Positions 35,451 through 48,300 of a stretch of DNA of 64,000 nucleotides are shown piece after piece. This DNA comes from Paramecium pentaurelia. Lineage: Eukaryota; Ciliophora; Oligohymenophorea; Peniculida; Parameciidae. The stretch spans positions 607,865-671,864 of the forward strand of contig CAJJDO010000010.1 in assembly GCA_905183005.1 (NCBI GenBank), in the 5' to 3' direction. Every line of letters begins with the position of its first letter. Position 1 is the stretch's first letter. Position numbers and translations under genes: made by a program. The notes beneath the pieces were generated by a model. It was not told the DNA's origin and ran no database searches. It worked only from the letters and a program-made list of their open reading frames with translations.

Positions 35451-35874
35451 AGGAATATTTTTATTGAAGCTTTTTATTAATTATTATTAGTAAATATATT
35501 TCAAATAATTATAAAATATAAAATTCAATTCATTTGCTCTATTCTATAATATCTTCCTTCTATTCCTCTTAATCATAAGATTAATGAGTTGGTTACTAAA
35601 ATGGAGGCTGTTTTTGATTCGTAATAAAATTATCTAATTACTAAAGAAAAAATAATATCTTTGAAATAATACCTTTATAACATCTGAGTTAGTTTCTTTT
35701 ATTTTTCTTTTGGCATTCATCGTAGGATCTCTACTTTCATACTGTTCTTAACTACTTGATTGAATATATATGAAATATGATATTGCAATATGATACGAAT
35801 TTCTTTTTAATTGTCCATTGTTAAGTTAATTTCTAGAAATTATTTGCTAGATATAATTATAATTTATACTAATT
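35451..35874. other. Intergenic region, possible coding fragment
   Basis: No complete gene. An open frame near 35601-35693 starts MEAVFDSQQNYLITKEKIIS and ends at TGA. It could be an exon of the cyclin-like fragment downstream or chance. Confidence 0.3.
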
Positions 35875-36126
35875 ATGATGGCAAACTATTATAAAAGGGA
35901 TTCATATAATTATGGGAAAACTATTAATATTATTGATGATTAAAATAAGGCTAAGCTTAAAACGCAACTTAAGAATATATTGGCTCTTTTTTAAAATTGT
36001 AGAGATCATTTTTCTTTACATCCTATTATTAAGGTTTTTTCTGTTGCGGTTTTTTATTTTAAACATTGGATTATTATTTAGTTTTTAGAGGAACTGTTTT
36101 TTGAATTTTCTTATTGGCAACTTTGA
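35875..36126 (+). pseudogene. Cyclin-like N-terminal fragment
   Basis: 84 codons from ATG to TGA. MMANYYKRDSYNYGKTINII and then HFSLHPIIKVFSVAVFYFKH match the start of the cyclin C/K/T box (N-terminal ANyw..., then lr...IatA.vYFKRFy). After this the expected LaatclyLAsKvEE helix is not in frame. Downstream, out-of-frame pieces such as FLLATLIIIT and SIIVYLPSSTSH could be decayed remnants of the next cyclin helices. Either unrecognised introns interrupt a divergent cyclin, or this is a broken copy. The window shows no recognisable complete cyclin. Confidence 0.35.
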
Positions 36127-36443
36127 TAATTATTACATAAATAAGGTACTTTTATTTATTTCGGATATCAAAGCGTAAAAATTCTTTACTACTTCTCTAA
36201 AATCTCCATCATCGTATATCTTCCTTCTTCTACTTCTCATACACTTATTTTAATTAAAGATATACATATCTATTTCCTATTAATTGAGGATTATTTGAAC
36301 TATCTATAAAATTTTCACTATCAACTTGCATCTGTAATTTAAAGATAATAATATGATAAAAAAAGTAGGTTAATTATGTAATACAAATTATTAATTATAA
36401 ACGATATTAACATAAAAATAAACAAATAGTATCCAAATAAACT
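36127..36443. other. Intergenic region downstream of cyclin-like fragment
   Basis: May contain decayed cyclin-box sequence on the plus strand. Otherwise AT-rich and featureless up to the convergent phosphatase gene. Confidence 0.4.
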
Positions 36444-37673
36444 TCATTCGATACAATACATCTTTTCAACTGCTTCAATTATTGTTTAGAATTGATCAAT
36501 TTAATCTAATTTGAAATATTCTTTTAGAAAAGGTCTAACATCATCTTAAGGTAAGACCTTATTCATTAAAAACCTATATAATTTAATTAATTAAGTATCT
36601 AATTTATCATCATAAAAGGATATGATAGGTATACCATTATCTAGATGATGACTAAAATTAATTAAAGATTACACAAAACTATATGATGCATTATCCACTA
36701 TTACTATATCTTTCTAATCTCGATCAATTACTTCTAAATTCTTAATATAATAATGTGAATTCTCATCAGTAACACAACTATCTCTAAAAATTCTCCTTTT
36801 TACTCTTTTTTCTGGATCCAAATAATTGATAACCTAATTTAATAGAAAATGATACTTCATTAGCATAACATTCATGAGAAGCTGTAAAAATCATCACTTC
36901 ACAAACATCACTTAATAATTTTATCATTTTCTCAGCAAATGGTCGTATATTGATACCAGCATTAACTTTTTCTCCAGTTGGAAATGTAATAGGTAATACA
37001 ATTTAAGAAGACATAGTCTCTTCTTCATTACAATGAACTAATGTTTCATCTAGATCAAAAATAACTGTCTTCTTAACTATATTAATCTTTAAAATACTAT
37101 ACATTTTAAATTTTAAGGGTAAGGTTCTAATTTTATTTTTTTTTCTTATATTTCCTTATCTTCAACTTATTAAAATTACACCTATTTTATAGTGGGTATA
37201 AAATTAAAGGAATTTGCAAAATTATCCCGAAACAACTTTGAAAAATTCTATGTTTCATCCTAAAATGCTGTAATTATATCATCAATATAATATCTATTAT
37301 ATTGTATTTTCTAGATTAAATTTTAAGGATTAGAAATCTTGTTATTTATACCATTAAATGCACTATCATCATTATTTTTTTCCATTCTTGTTACAACTTT
37401 TTATAACTATAGATGATTTTTTTTCTTTCCAAAATTATTAGGTGAAGTTATTTATGATCTTTCAGCTATTTTTATTAATGGACTTGGCTTCGTCTCTGTT
37501 AAATTAGATTGAGGTTGACTCATTTACTTAACAGGTTATTCGGATGCTTTTTTCTCTTATGTTTGACCTCTACATTAAGTAAAATTTTGTCTATAAGAAG
37601 GTTGATTTACTCTATTATTATAAAAAGCTATATTACGGCAAGGGTTGTTAAATGTTGTTGGCCATAAAACCAT
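36444..37673 (-). CDS. SCP/NIF-type (CTD-like) HAD phosphatase
   Basis: 393 aa with two introns (26 and 22 nt), length exactly 394 codons. The N-terminal 180 residues are disordered. The catalytic FCP/SCP domain begins KKTVIFDLDETLVHC, containing the D-x-D-x-T nucleophile motif, then INIRPFAEKMIKLLSDVCEV, MIFTASHECYA, NYLDPEKRVKRRIFRDSCV, and the late acidic motif VIVDNASYSF with GIPIISFYDD. This family removes phosphate from Ser in disordered tails (RNA polymerase II CTD, Smads, lipin). The DLDET motif is intact, so it should be active. Neighbours do not indicate the substrate. Confidence 0.92.
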
Positions 37674-38011
37674 TTAAATTGCTGTATTAAAAATTTTAAT
37701 GTCTTGACATTGATAATTTCACTTAATAATTAATTATAATAATCAAAATTTTAAGAAATTCATAATAAATTATCAAAATATAATATTACCATACAATATA
37801 AATTAAAGTTGCCTCAAAAACTTATTTCTTTTTTATTGATAAACTAGTACAATTATTATGACATTAAAATATTTAATAAATATAACATATTATTTCATTT
37901 ATTCTCTAATATTCTTATGCTTTAACTTGTTGAATAATTTATAAAGATTTATATATATAAATGTAATTATTAATAAAATATATTGGATTATATCTATCAT
38001 ATAATTATACT
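37674..38011. other. Intergenic region
   Basis: AT-rich interval upstream of the phosphatase and beyond the 3' end of the large cysteine-rich gene. No feature recognised. Confidence 0.6.
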
Positions 38012-41000
38012 TCAATTAATTCTTAAATTCTTAAAGCTATATTGATTTTTTTTAGACTGATAAAATTAAGATAAATCAATAAATAAATTAAATTATTAAA
38101 GTTAATCTTATTTTTCTAAATTTTCTTAATTTTCTTAATTTTCTAAATTTTCTTAATTTTCTTATTTTTCCTTCTTAATTTTCCTATTACAAATCTTAGA
38201 AATTTTATATTTAACAAAAATGATCTTAAATTATTGGTATAAGTCTATTACTAGACTAATACAAAGCATTAAAGTATAAATTCCAACATGAATATATGAT
38301 AACTTTTCAATCACATTTTAGTCAACTATATTAAATTTATCTTAAGCGTAATAAATTAAAATTAAGGTTAAGGACAAGCTCAGTCCTACTTCTTAAGTGA
38401 TCCCTTTTATTGATTGCAAAAAGTTTAAATAAGGATTAAAAGATATTTGAACAATTGAAGATAATATCTATATAGAAATTAAGAATGATATTTAATAGAC
38501 AGCTTAATCATAAAATAAAATTAAGGCTCCCATAAAAATTAGTTTTTTTAATGGTTGTAGAAATTAAATTTATCTAATTATTTAATTAGTAAAATTAACT
38601 CCTTCATATAAAGAACTAAATTAAGAATTAAATTTTTTAGATTTCAATTGATAATTAGATACTTTTAATGAGGATGATAATATAAATAAAATTACAAATT
38701 AAATCAAGAGTAGGAGCATAGCAACTACAAATGATATTTAATCTACTAAATTAGGATTCTTATTCCAAAGCCAACAATAGAATGATGTAAATATTGAAAA
38801 ATTTAAGTCATAAAGACTAGATAAGTAAATTCTAAGTAAAATACTATAAAAGAAACTAGAATAATATTTAAAGCTTATAAAATGAACAAAGTATATAAGT
38901 TTATAGAGTAAATAGGTTAAACTATTAAGTTTTTCAAAAGGTTAAAGCTATATAATTTTAAACTTATTAATCAAGATCTCATGAATAATAAATAAATTTA
39001 TCTTAACTACTATAAATAAGATTATAGGAGTAATCCATAGTACAGCAATTGAACTTAAATTGACAACTAAATTATATTCTACTTGTCTTTCAACAATCAA
39101 AGGATAATCTTTATTTTATTAGTAATCAAGGTCTTAAACAATATAAAAATTATTAAAATAGTCATTAGTAAATTCGAATCTAGCAAATTCAAATATTTCT
39201 AAAAATTTGTTATGCATATATGGAAAATTAACATTAATAAAAGTAATATAAGATAAAATTTATAAATTATCGAGTACATTCCAATAAAATTCTAAACTTC
39301 CAATTAATAATCCTATAATTGAAACACTTGCAAGTATATATAAAACAGAGGCAGCAAATTATTTAGATGCTTTTGATGTACTCAAAGTATCTTATCCAAT
39401 TTTAATGTATTTAGTCAATTCTATAGATAAATTAGTAGTTTTTAATTGAAATGAATCAACCACATCTTTAATGATAAAAGTTGTGAAATCAACTTGGAAT
39501 ATAATTTATGACATAGATTGAAGTAGTTGTAAATCAATTTAAACTTCTTCCAAATATCCATCTATATTCAAAATGGCAGTCATATTAATATTATAATAAG
39601 ATAGAGTTTAATTGAGTATATTGAATTTCCATGCATTTATGATTGATGTATTTGGTATTGCCATAAATTTATTAAATTTAATAGATCCTTATCTTTAAGA
39701 TTAATAGAAATCTTTAGCTCTATTAAAAGAGATGGAAGCTATTGGTATATTTAATTTATAACAAGAACTTATTGTATTAATTTATTTTGAACAATCCCAA
39801 TCTTCTTCAATTTTACATTTTTCTGAACATCCATCTTTATTGATAATATTTCCATCATCACATTATTCATCATTCTTCTTCATTCCATCTCCACACTTTG
39901 AAACACACTTATCTTTACTAGTATATAATCCTTAAGTTTCTTCACAAAAAGCACATTTCTAACCTAATCCATAATCTAAACCTTTTATACAAGATAAACA
40001 ATCTTTTTATTGTGGTCCAGAACACTCTTTACAATGTAAACTATAAAATAATTAGAATTAAGGAATTACTTGCATTTTAAACAGTCAAAATTAGGAGTCA
40101 TAAAATAACCACTTTAACATGTCAAACATTTGTTTTTATAACAAGTCTTACATCCCTCAATACATTTAGTACATTTAGTCATCAATATTGAATTATGAAT
40201 CTTTGTATTAGATATAGATTCACAAAAATATCCTTCTTCAAATTTACAAGTATTAGAACAACCATCTCTATCATCATTATTCCAATCATCACATTATTCA
40301 TTTTTTTAAATTATACCATTTCCACATTAGATAGTTTAACATTATTCAATTTCAATAGTACAATAAATACAAGCATCATTTTGAAAATAATAATTTTTTT
40401 AGCAAACACATTTATTATAGAGAAGTTCGAAATTTTTAGATTCATCACAAGATAAACAATTATATTCATTTGAGCCAATACAAGTTTTACATCTTGAATG
40501 ACATTAAATACAACCTTATTCTGATTCATAATAATAACCATCTGGACATGTACAATTTGGAGGTGTAGCAATATTCATTTTACATTCTACACAAGTTTCA
40601 GAAGTATTTTGACATGATTTACATCTTTTATTACATTATTAACATGTTTATTAATCATTTTCAAAGTAACCAATAATACAATTACAATTTGGAGGATTTA
40701 TTCTATTAATAGAACATTATAAACAATTATTAGAAGATATTTCACAAAGTTTACATTTATTATCACAATCATTACAAGGAGTATATATATCAACTTCATA
40801 AGTTCCATCAGGACATATGCATTTTTATGGTAAAATTCTATTGAATTTACATGATGTGCAATTATTAATTGAATATCTACAAGTAGAACATTAAGTAGAA
40901 CAAGGTTAACATTCATAAGAATTAGGTAAATTGAAATATCCATTTTAACAATAACATTTATTATTGATTAATTACATTTAATTTGAACAATCTAAACATT

Positions 41001-43535
41001 CAAATTAGGATTTGCATTAAAAACAATTATTAGTACAAGGTAAACATTAAGAATCTTATAAATAAAATCCAGGAGAACATTCACAATTTGGTGGATATGC
41101 ATGATAATCATTACATGTTATACAATTAGTAGCTGAATATATACAAGTATTACAATTATAATGACAGGCTATAATTAATTAATTAATTAAATAAATTACG
41201 TAAACATTTTTTATTAATATTATTAAGATAATATCCATTTAAACATGAACAATTTTATTTATCACTAAAATTAATTAGATTACATAAACATTATCCATTT
41301 ATTTTATCATGATCAAAATTATTATTCTTACATTAGATACAACGATCTTAATCTATACAACTAGAACAATTGGAAGGACAAAGAATACAATTAGTTCCAT
41401 TTTCATAATATCCTTTTGCACATCTACATTTATTATTTAAATCTCTGTTAATTTAGCATTTTATGCATACTACTATATTAGGAGATGTCTAAAGTTGGCA
41501 TGTAGAACAATATGATGGACATTCTAAATTAAATAATAAAATATACATTAACAAATTCTTTATTGAATATCATAATATCCATCTAAACAAGGACATTTTG
41601 TAGATGGCTCATTCTTTCTGAATGTTTCACTTCCCATACAAGAATTACATGTTCCAGCAACACAATCTGCACATCCATATCCACAACCAGGTTTATAACA
41701 TTAAAGAGTTCCTAGATCTTAATATCCAGTATCACAAATACAGCTACCATTACTTAGAATTCTGTTATAAGTTGAATTGCAAGATGTACATTAAGTACTT
41801 AATGAAAGACATGATTCACAAGTAGAATCACACATTTAACAATAATAGTTTGTATCAAAGTAGTATTTTTGAATACATAAACAACCAAATATTGAACCAT
41901 TCACATTTTAAATGGTATTATTACTTTAGCATTGATAACAAGAATTAGAACCATTATTTAGACAAGTTCTACAACTTTAATGACATTATACACAATATCC
42001 TGATGACAAATAATATTGATAATTACAAGTTGTACATCCTGAATTATTACAATCTGTACAATTACTTCTAAAAGTTGAACAACCTTAATTTATATTCTTA
42101 ATATTTTACTTTGACAAACACCTCCAGATAAAACAAAATAAGGAAGATTGCATTCACAAACTTTTGAGGAATTTAAGGAAAAATTAGTAAGACATGATGC
42201 ACAACTTCCATTGATATCAACGAAATTACAATATGATGGTAATGTAGCTGATATGCTACAAGATGATCCATAATAAAGCTTATTTGAACATTCATTACAA
42301 GAAGTACTGCTACAAGTTAAACATGCTGATGCACATTCTCAAATGATTAGTATTAATTATTACATTAACATATTCCATTTGAATCCTTGTATTTTGAATT
42401 AATGCAACTACATACATTATTAACCAAGATATTTGAGGAGTGACAACAAATATTATTTGTTTATAAGACATAATTTGCTTAACAACTCAAACAATATGTA
42501 CTATTATACGCACAAGTTAGACAATTTGAATTACATATTTAACATTGACCATTTATCAAAAAATAACCTATATTACATGAACATGTATTATTTGATTATA
42601 AAGTGCTGTGGGCAATACAACTTAGACATTCATATTCTAATGATCCAAAACAAGTTAAACATTATTTACTACAAGCTTAAAATTTAATAATATATAATTA
42701 CATTTGCAAGTATAAATGAAATTCGATTTATATAAATAGAAATTAGGTTTACAAACGCATTCATTATTTACTAGTAGTTTTTCATTTGAACAGCTTAAAC
42801 AATTCTCATATTCGCTACAAGTCTTACATTTAATATGGCATTCTTTCATATATAAATTATTTACATTTACAAATTGGATCACCTTCAATTTCATAATAAC
42901 CATCAACACATTTACAATTATTATCTATTAAGGATCTTTAGGAATCTTAATGACATTTTAAACAATTATTATTTTCAGAGTCATTACATATTTCACAACT
43001 AAAGTGACATTCTAATATATTTATAATTTTAATACATCTACATTCCATATTGATATAATCATAAAAGTAACCTAATTTACATGTACAGTTTCCATTAAGT
43101 AATTCAACATCATCAAAGCAACTTAAACAATCATTAGCAGTTGATCCTTAACAACTTTAACATGATTTATGACATTCTAAATTTCTTTTATAAATTTACC
43201 TTAACAAACTGATTATTGCTCTTTTTCATAGTACGATGTCATGCAAATGCATTGATTATTCAATAATACTCTTTTGGAAATACTATTGCAAGATATACAT
43301 TTGTTCTGTCCCAAACCAAAACATTATTCACAACTGAAATGGCAATCTAGTTAAAAATAATACTTCTACTTTAACAAATTTCATCTATTTTTATCTAATT
43401 CAATTAACACTTGTTTATTTATGAATTTTCCTCTTATTCTTATTAATTTCTTCGAATCAAGCTTACCTCAATTAAATTGTTGGCCTTAGTTATAATTATA
43501 GCAACACTTATAAAGAGAGATACTAATAAGTTCAT
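38012..43535 (-). CDS. Giant cysteine-rich (furin-like/DUF4215) surface protein with C-terminal membrane region
   Basis: About 1750-1800 aa with several short introns not all resolved. The start at 43535 gives a signal peptide (MNLLVSLFISVAIIITKANN). From about 43400 to 39800 there are dozens of cysteine-rich repeats of the growth-factor-receptor type, for example CHFSCEQCFGLGQNKCISCN. Near the end come DUF4215 repeats such as EQCDDGNIINKDGCSEKC. After 39780 the sequence turns hydrophobic with several likely membrane helices, then a charged C-tail with a QENQENLE repeat. Large proteins of this layout are common in Paramecium and Tetrahymena and are presumed surface receptors or adhesion molecules; none has a proven ligand. 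Confidence 0.8.
38105..38185 (-). repeat. 9-bp tandem repeat coding QEN/LEN tail
   Basis: The plus strand shows TTTTCTTAA / TTTTCTAAA units about eight times. Read on the minus strand they encode a QENQENLEN-type acidic tail of the giant cysteine-rich protein, just before its stop. Confidence 0.75.
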
Positions 43536-44648
43536 GTGGTTATTTTGAAAGAATTTTAAAAGGAGATATTTAAAAATATTAATTGAATACTAATTTCACT
43601 AGAAATAAATAAGTTTAATCGAAACATTCCTATAAACTAAAAAATAATCAATATTTGTCTTTTGAAGACTATTTAAAATTATGTCTTGATCACTATTATT
43701 ATACTTAAATCATGCAAAAACTTCAATTCATTCTACATTAATAACAAAAACTGATTAATTTCTTAAAATTTATTTTAAATTTAATTCTTTTAAATTCTGA
43801 ACAAACTAATCATACTAATTATCAAATATAGTTAGAACTAATCCCAATCAAATTATTTATATTTATCTTAAATATTGTCTTTGTGATCCTGAAATCATAA
43901 TTCTTTAGTAGATATACTAAAATTGTAAGAATATTCTTACTGATGAAATGTTAACGTTATATAAAATATTAATACAATCACTTTGAAAATAACCAAAACA
44001 TTCATTAATACAAATAAAGGTAAAATTTTAAAATTTAATTTATGACAAATAAAAATATAAATTTAATCAATAATTATTTAATATAAATTTCTCCAATCCT
44101 ATGAATATCATAATGTGTTTTATTTATAAATTAAGTTTTTAGTTTAATAAGGCCTAATTTTCTTATTAGGTTTTTGAATTAAAAATAAAGAGTGAAAAAT
44201 TAATATTTAATTTTATTTTTATATTTTAACAAATTTGATGAGGATATTTAACTTACTTAGTTTTAAAATGAATATCTAATTATAAATATTAATTAAATAT
44301 AAAAGATAAATTTAAATTCATTGTAGATAAAAACATTTATAAAAAAAAAAGAATAAAAGAATCCTTCATAATAAATCTAATTAAACTATGAATATGTAAT
44401 TTAAATTTAAGAAAGTTTTATAGAACTAAATTTTAATGTCTTTCATATATTATTAAAACTTTGTATAAATCATAATATAGATTCCTAAATATAATTTATA
44501 TCAATATTTTCTAAATTAAAAGATAGAGTGATAGATGAATATATTATATTATTAACAATCATTTATTATAAGATTTTGCTATTTATACATAGAATAACTA
44601 TTTAAGTTAGTTTTTGATTGAGTTGATTAATAATAAAAATTGAAGTCA
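43536..44648. other. Intergenic region with a possible plus-strand gene
   Basis: Over 1.1 kb between two gene starts. A plus-strand frame without TGA runs from before 43535 to about 44100 and reads partly like protein (YKLKNNQYLSFEDYLKLCLD, then in another frame IIYIYLKYCLCDPEIII). The start is not clear and a frame change near 43850 would need an intron I could not place. The rest (44100-44648) is very AT-rich and featureless. Confidence 0.35.
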
Positions 44649-45330
44649 ATGAGTTCAAAGCAAGAAGAGGCAAGCCAAGGTATTTTAAATAAAGAAATCC
44701 ATAGTTCGCAAGTCTTCAAGACAAAAGAAAATGACTGAGAACTTTAAAGAAATGTTATAAGAAATCAAAGAATAAAAACCATCAAGCAAGAAATCAGATT
44801 AAAAGTAGGAGAAATATTTGTAAAAGAAAGTAATAGAATAAAAGAAAGGTACTTTATATAATAATATTATAGTGTATGAATATGGGTTTATGACTGATTG
44901 GGTAAATTGTGTCTATCCACATGATAATGGATAAACTTTTAATCTATAAATTCAATTTTGTGTATTAAAGCCTAAAAAGCCAGCCATTAAAAAATAAAAA
45001 AAGGAATAAACAGAAGAAGGAGTATCTACTATGAATTAAATTAGATTATGTCATTGATTCAAAACTTATTGACTAATCTTGGTTAGAATCCAGAACAAGT
45101 TAAAAGATAAAATGATACTCAAATATAGAAGGTTTAAACAACAAATGAAGGAATAATTGTTTATCATCCTTACTTTAAGAAAAGTAAAATATCATTAAAT
45201 ATTTAAAGTCGAATATCAAAGCAAGAAACCTCAATAAATTGATAGAATTGATACTACTCCTGAGTTAGAAATCTTGCAGTAAAAATTTGAATCAATCAAA
45301 AAGACTTTTAGACCTTTAATACTCATTTGA
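44649..45330 (+). CDS. Small basic hypothetical protein
   Basis: 194 aa after four introns (25, 24, 23 and 25 nt), spliced length exactly 195 codons. It is lysine- and glutamine-rich and mostly helical: RKSSRQKKMTENFKEMLQEI, then VYEYGFMTDWVNCVYPHDNG, a basic KPKKPAIKKQKKEQ stretch, and a C-terminal half SLIQNLLTNLGQNPEQVKRQ ending KTFRPLILI. No family recognised. It lies alone between two giant minus-strand surface-protein genes, with its stop 40 bp from the convergent stop at 45371. Confidence 0.6.
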
Positions 45331-45370
45331 CATAAAATATATATTTATATTGCTATTCATATATTAGATA

Positions 45371-48300
45371 TCATTTCAAAACATTTTCAATATACTTTTA
45401 ATTAAGAGAACCAAGTTGCTAATAGATATTAGAATCAATATAACTTGATTATCCAGTTAATAAATTAATATCATCTATTAAACCTGAATATTTTGAATAA
45501 ATATCATCTTCTCCTATAAATACATAAAACTATAAGGGCAAATAATGATATATATTTTGTAGTAATTCTTATTGATCATGTAAATCTTCATTATATTTCA
45601 AGTATATTTGTAATGAATTTGTATCAAAATTGTATCCAATATAAAAAAATGTCCATTATTATTATTCTTTTTAAACAAAATCATAATTTTTAACAATTTC
45701 ATATGACTCTTCACATGTACTATATTGAGGTAATAAATTATAAGATTTAAATTATATAGTATGTTGATTAACTAAAATCAAGAATGTTTAATCAGATAAC
45801 TTTTTTAATAATTAAGGTTCTGTACTAAGTCTTGCTAAAATAGAGAATTAACCATATTCAGTCATTCCATCATATTTAAACCATCCATATAATGAATATT
45901 ATCTTTCTAAATTTAGAATTGATTTAAATTTTTTATTGACAAGTTAATCAATTCTACTTTCAGCTTAAATTAAATTATGTTTGTTAAATTAATTTATCTC
46001 TGATTCAGGGATAGTAGTAGTCTCTAATATTTTTGTAATATCATCTTCAAAACCATAACCAATCTTCACTTAAATATCATGCATTTATCCAAAAAACTTT
46101 CCATAAGAAAATTCCCTTTATCCTACTGTAAGTACAGCTTAATTTGTTAATGGTAAATGCTCAACATTGAATTCTAATTATTTTGATTATCCTGTTTTTG
46201 AGAAGTATACGAAACCTTTTGCTCCCATAAAATCTTAAGTATTAGAATAAGCAAAATAAATTAAATTCCATTATCCTTCAAATAATTGTTAATAAGATAT
46301 TTCTTTACTTTCACTACACTAATCATTTAATACATTATATGTTATAAATTCATATGATTTTGTAGTAATAATAACCATTAAAGTTCTATCTCCTTACTAA
46401 TCACAATTTTCATATAATTAATTTCTGGATAATCTAAAAATACTATTTTGATTTAGAAAAGTATCATCTGATATTTCATTAAGCCATCTAATCCATAACT
46501 ATACAGAATATTAAGTTGATCCAATAAGATCATTTTTACCTTCTATCAAATTGATTCTATTTAGTTTATCAAAATCACCTTCATAATCTTTGAATTGATA
46601 TGCTTTTTATATCAATTTAAGTTCAAATTCTGGTAGATTAGATTTATCTTTAAAAGATCCACTTCCAACTTCCATTCCAATTTATGTAAAATCTCCATCA
46701 AATGCATGATCCTATATTTAAGAACTTAAAAGTAAAATAAATTTATTAGTCAAATGATGTTAAATATAATTAAATACTTTTGTTTCAATAGAATCTATTA
46801 TCTTAAAATAAACATTAATTTATTATAAATTTTAAGAATAGCCCATCCAAAAATAACACCAAGTACCAAAGTTGGCATCTAATAATATATTTTAAATCCA
46901 AGAAATAGCAGGTGATTCTTCATTTATAGAATATGTAATAAATTAATATCCATTTTAAGATAATCTAATTTAAAATCTAAATCTTTATTCTTCATACTAT
47001 TCTAAACAAGAACTCAATTGTAATATAATTTATTCGAATTTATATTCTTCTTTTATTACATTATCTTAAATTAATTATTTTTTTAATTCACTAGGATTTG
47101 GTCTAAACCAGCCAAAAACTGAATATTCTTCTGGGAAATAATTCTCTTTTAAACCTATATTATGTTAAGTAAACTATGATTATTCATTAAGAGTGATGAA
47201 TTTATATATTTATAACTGTTCATTAAATTATATTTATTTTGATGAATCAACTAGAATTTAGAATTATTAAACATCATCTATAACAGCATTTCCATCAAAT
47301 CTGATTATAAGATTACTAATCTAACCATTAAATCCTTCATAATTTAACTAATTAATATATATAAATATTTACAAATTTCCCTAAATTAAAATTGACTTTT
47401 CCATTTATACTTTTATGAGAAATATTCTTAAGAATCATCCTTATAACTCTTTTTTCTTTATAATGATGAATAAATCCAACAACTTATTATTTATCAGCAT
47501 TATAACTTAAATAAATATAATTCCAAACATTTTCTTATTAATTTAATAATTAGAATGTCCCAATTTGATATTTTTGAGTATTTAAATCATAAACTTTTAC
47601 TTTATATTACTTTTTATCTTAACTCATATATAAAGATAGAATTTCAAGTTCTCTATTTTAAGTTTAAATACAATATAAGCTTGATATTGAAATATATTAT
47701 TCTTTATCTTCTTATTTTACTAATTCTGGATATTCTCTTAGATATCTTGACCAGAATCCATATCCATAATTTCTTTAACCATCCATACTGATTTATGAAT
47801 TAGAAACAAATACTTATTGAAATCCTGATTTAATTGATGGTATATTAATAATTTTATTAAATTAACCTTTCCATTCAAATGAAGTTGGAAAGAGTTTCAA
47901 ACCTTATTTAAATGCTTCAGTTAAATAATGAAATTATGATTAAAATGATCCTAATCCAAAATCTATTTTAAAATAATCAATATCTCCAAATAAATCATTT
48001 GTTTATCCATCAAATCCTTTATAAACAAGAAAATATTTAGATGCATGATGAATACATTCAAATGAATTTTTCATTCTTTTAGTTTTTGTTTATATGAAAT
48101 AAAGACATACATGTTTCTTATGTCCAAAGTATATATAAGTCCATTATTTTTTATCTTATTCGTTTTCTATTTCTATCTTCTTTTCTTGTAATTAGATATA
48201 ATCATCTTTATCAAATGAATAGCTTAAAAAATATAAATTGTTATTTTAATCCATTTTAACTCCTAAAGTAATATCACCTGGTTTTTAATCACTATATTCA

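Noticed and set aside
40195..40943. Plus- and minus-strand hydrophobic frames within the cysteine-rich repeats
   Set aside because: Shadow frames of the Cys-rich coding sequence; their apparent hydrophobicity comes from reading Cys/Asn/Gln-rich codons out of frame.
43421..43560. Plus-strand ATG-started frame crossing the start of the giant cysteine-rich gene
   Set aside because: The minus strand there encodes a clear signal peptide expected for that protein. The plus-strand reading looks like its shadow.
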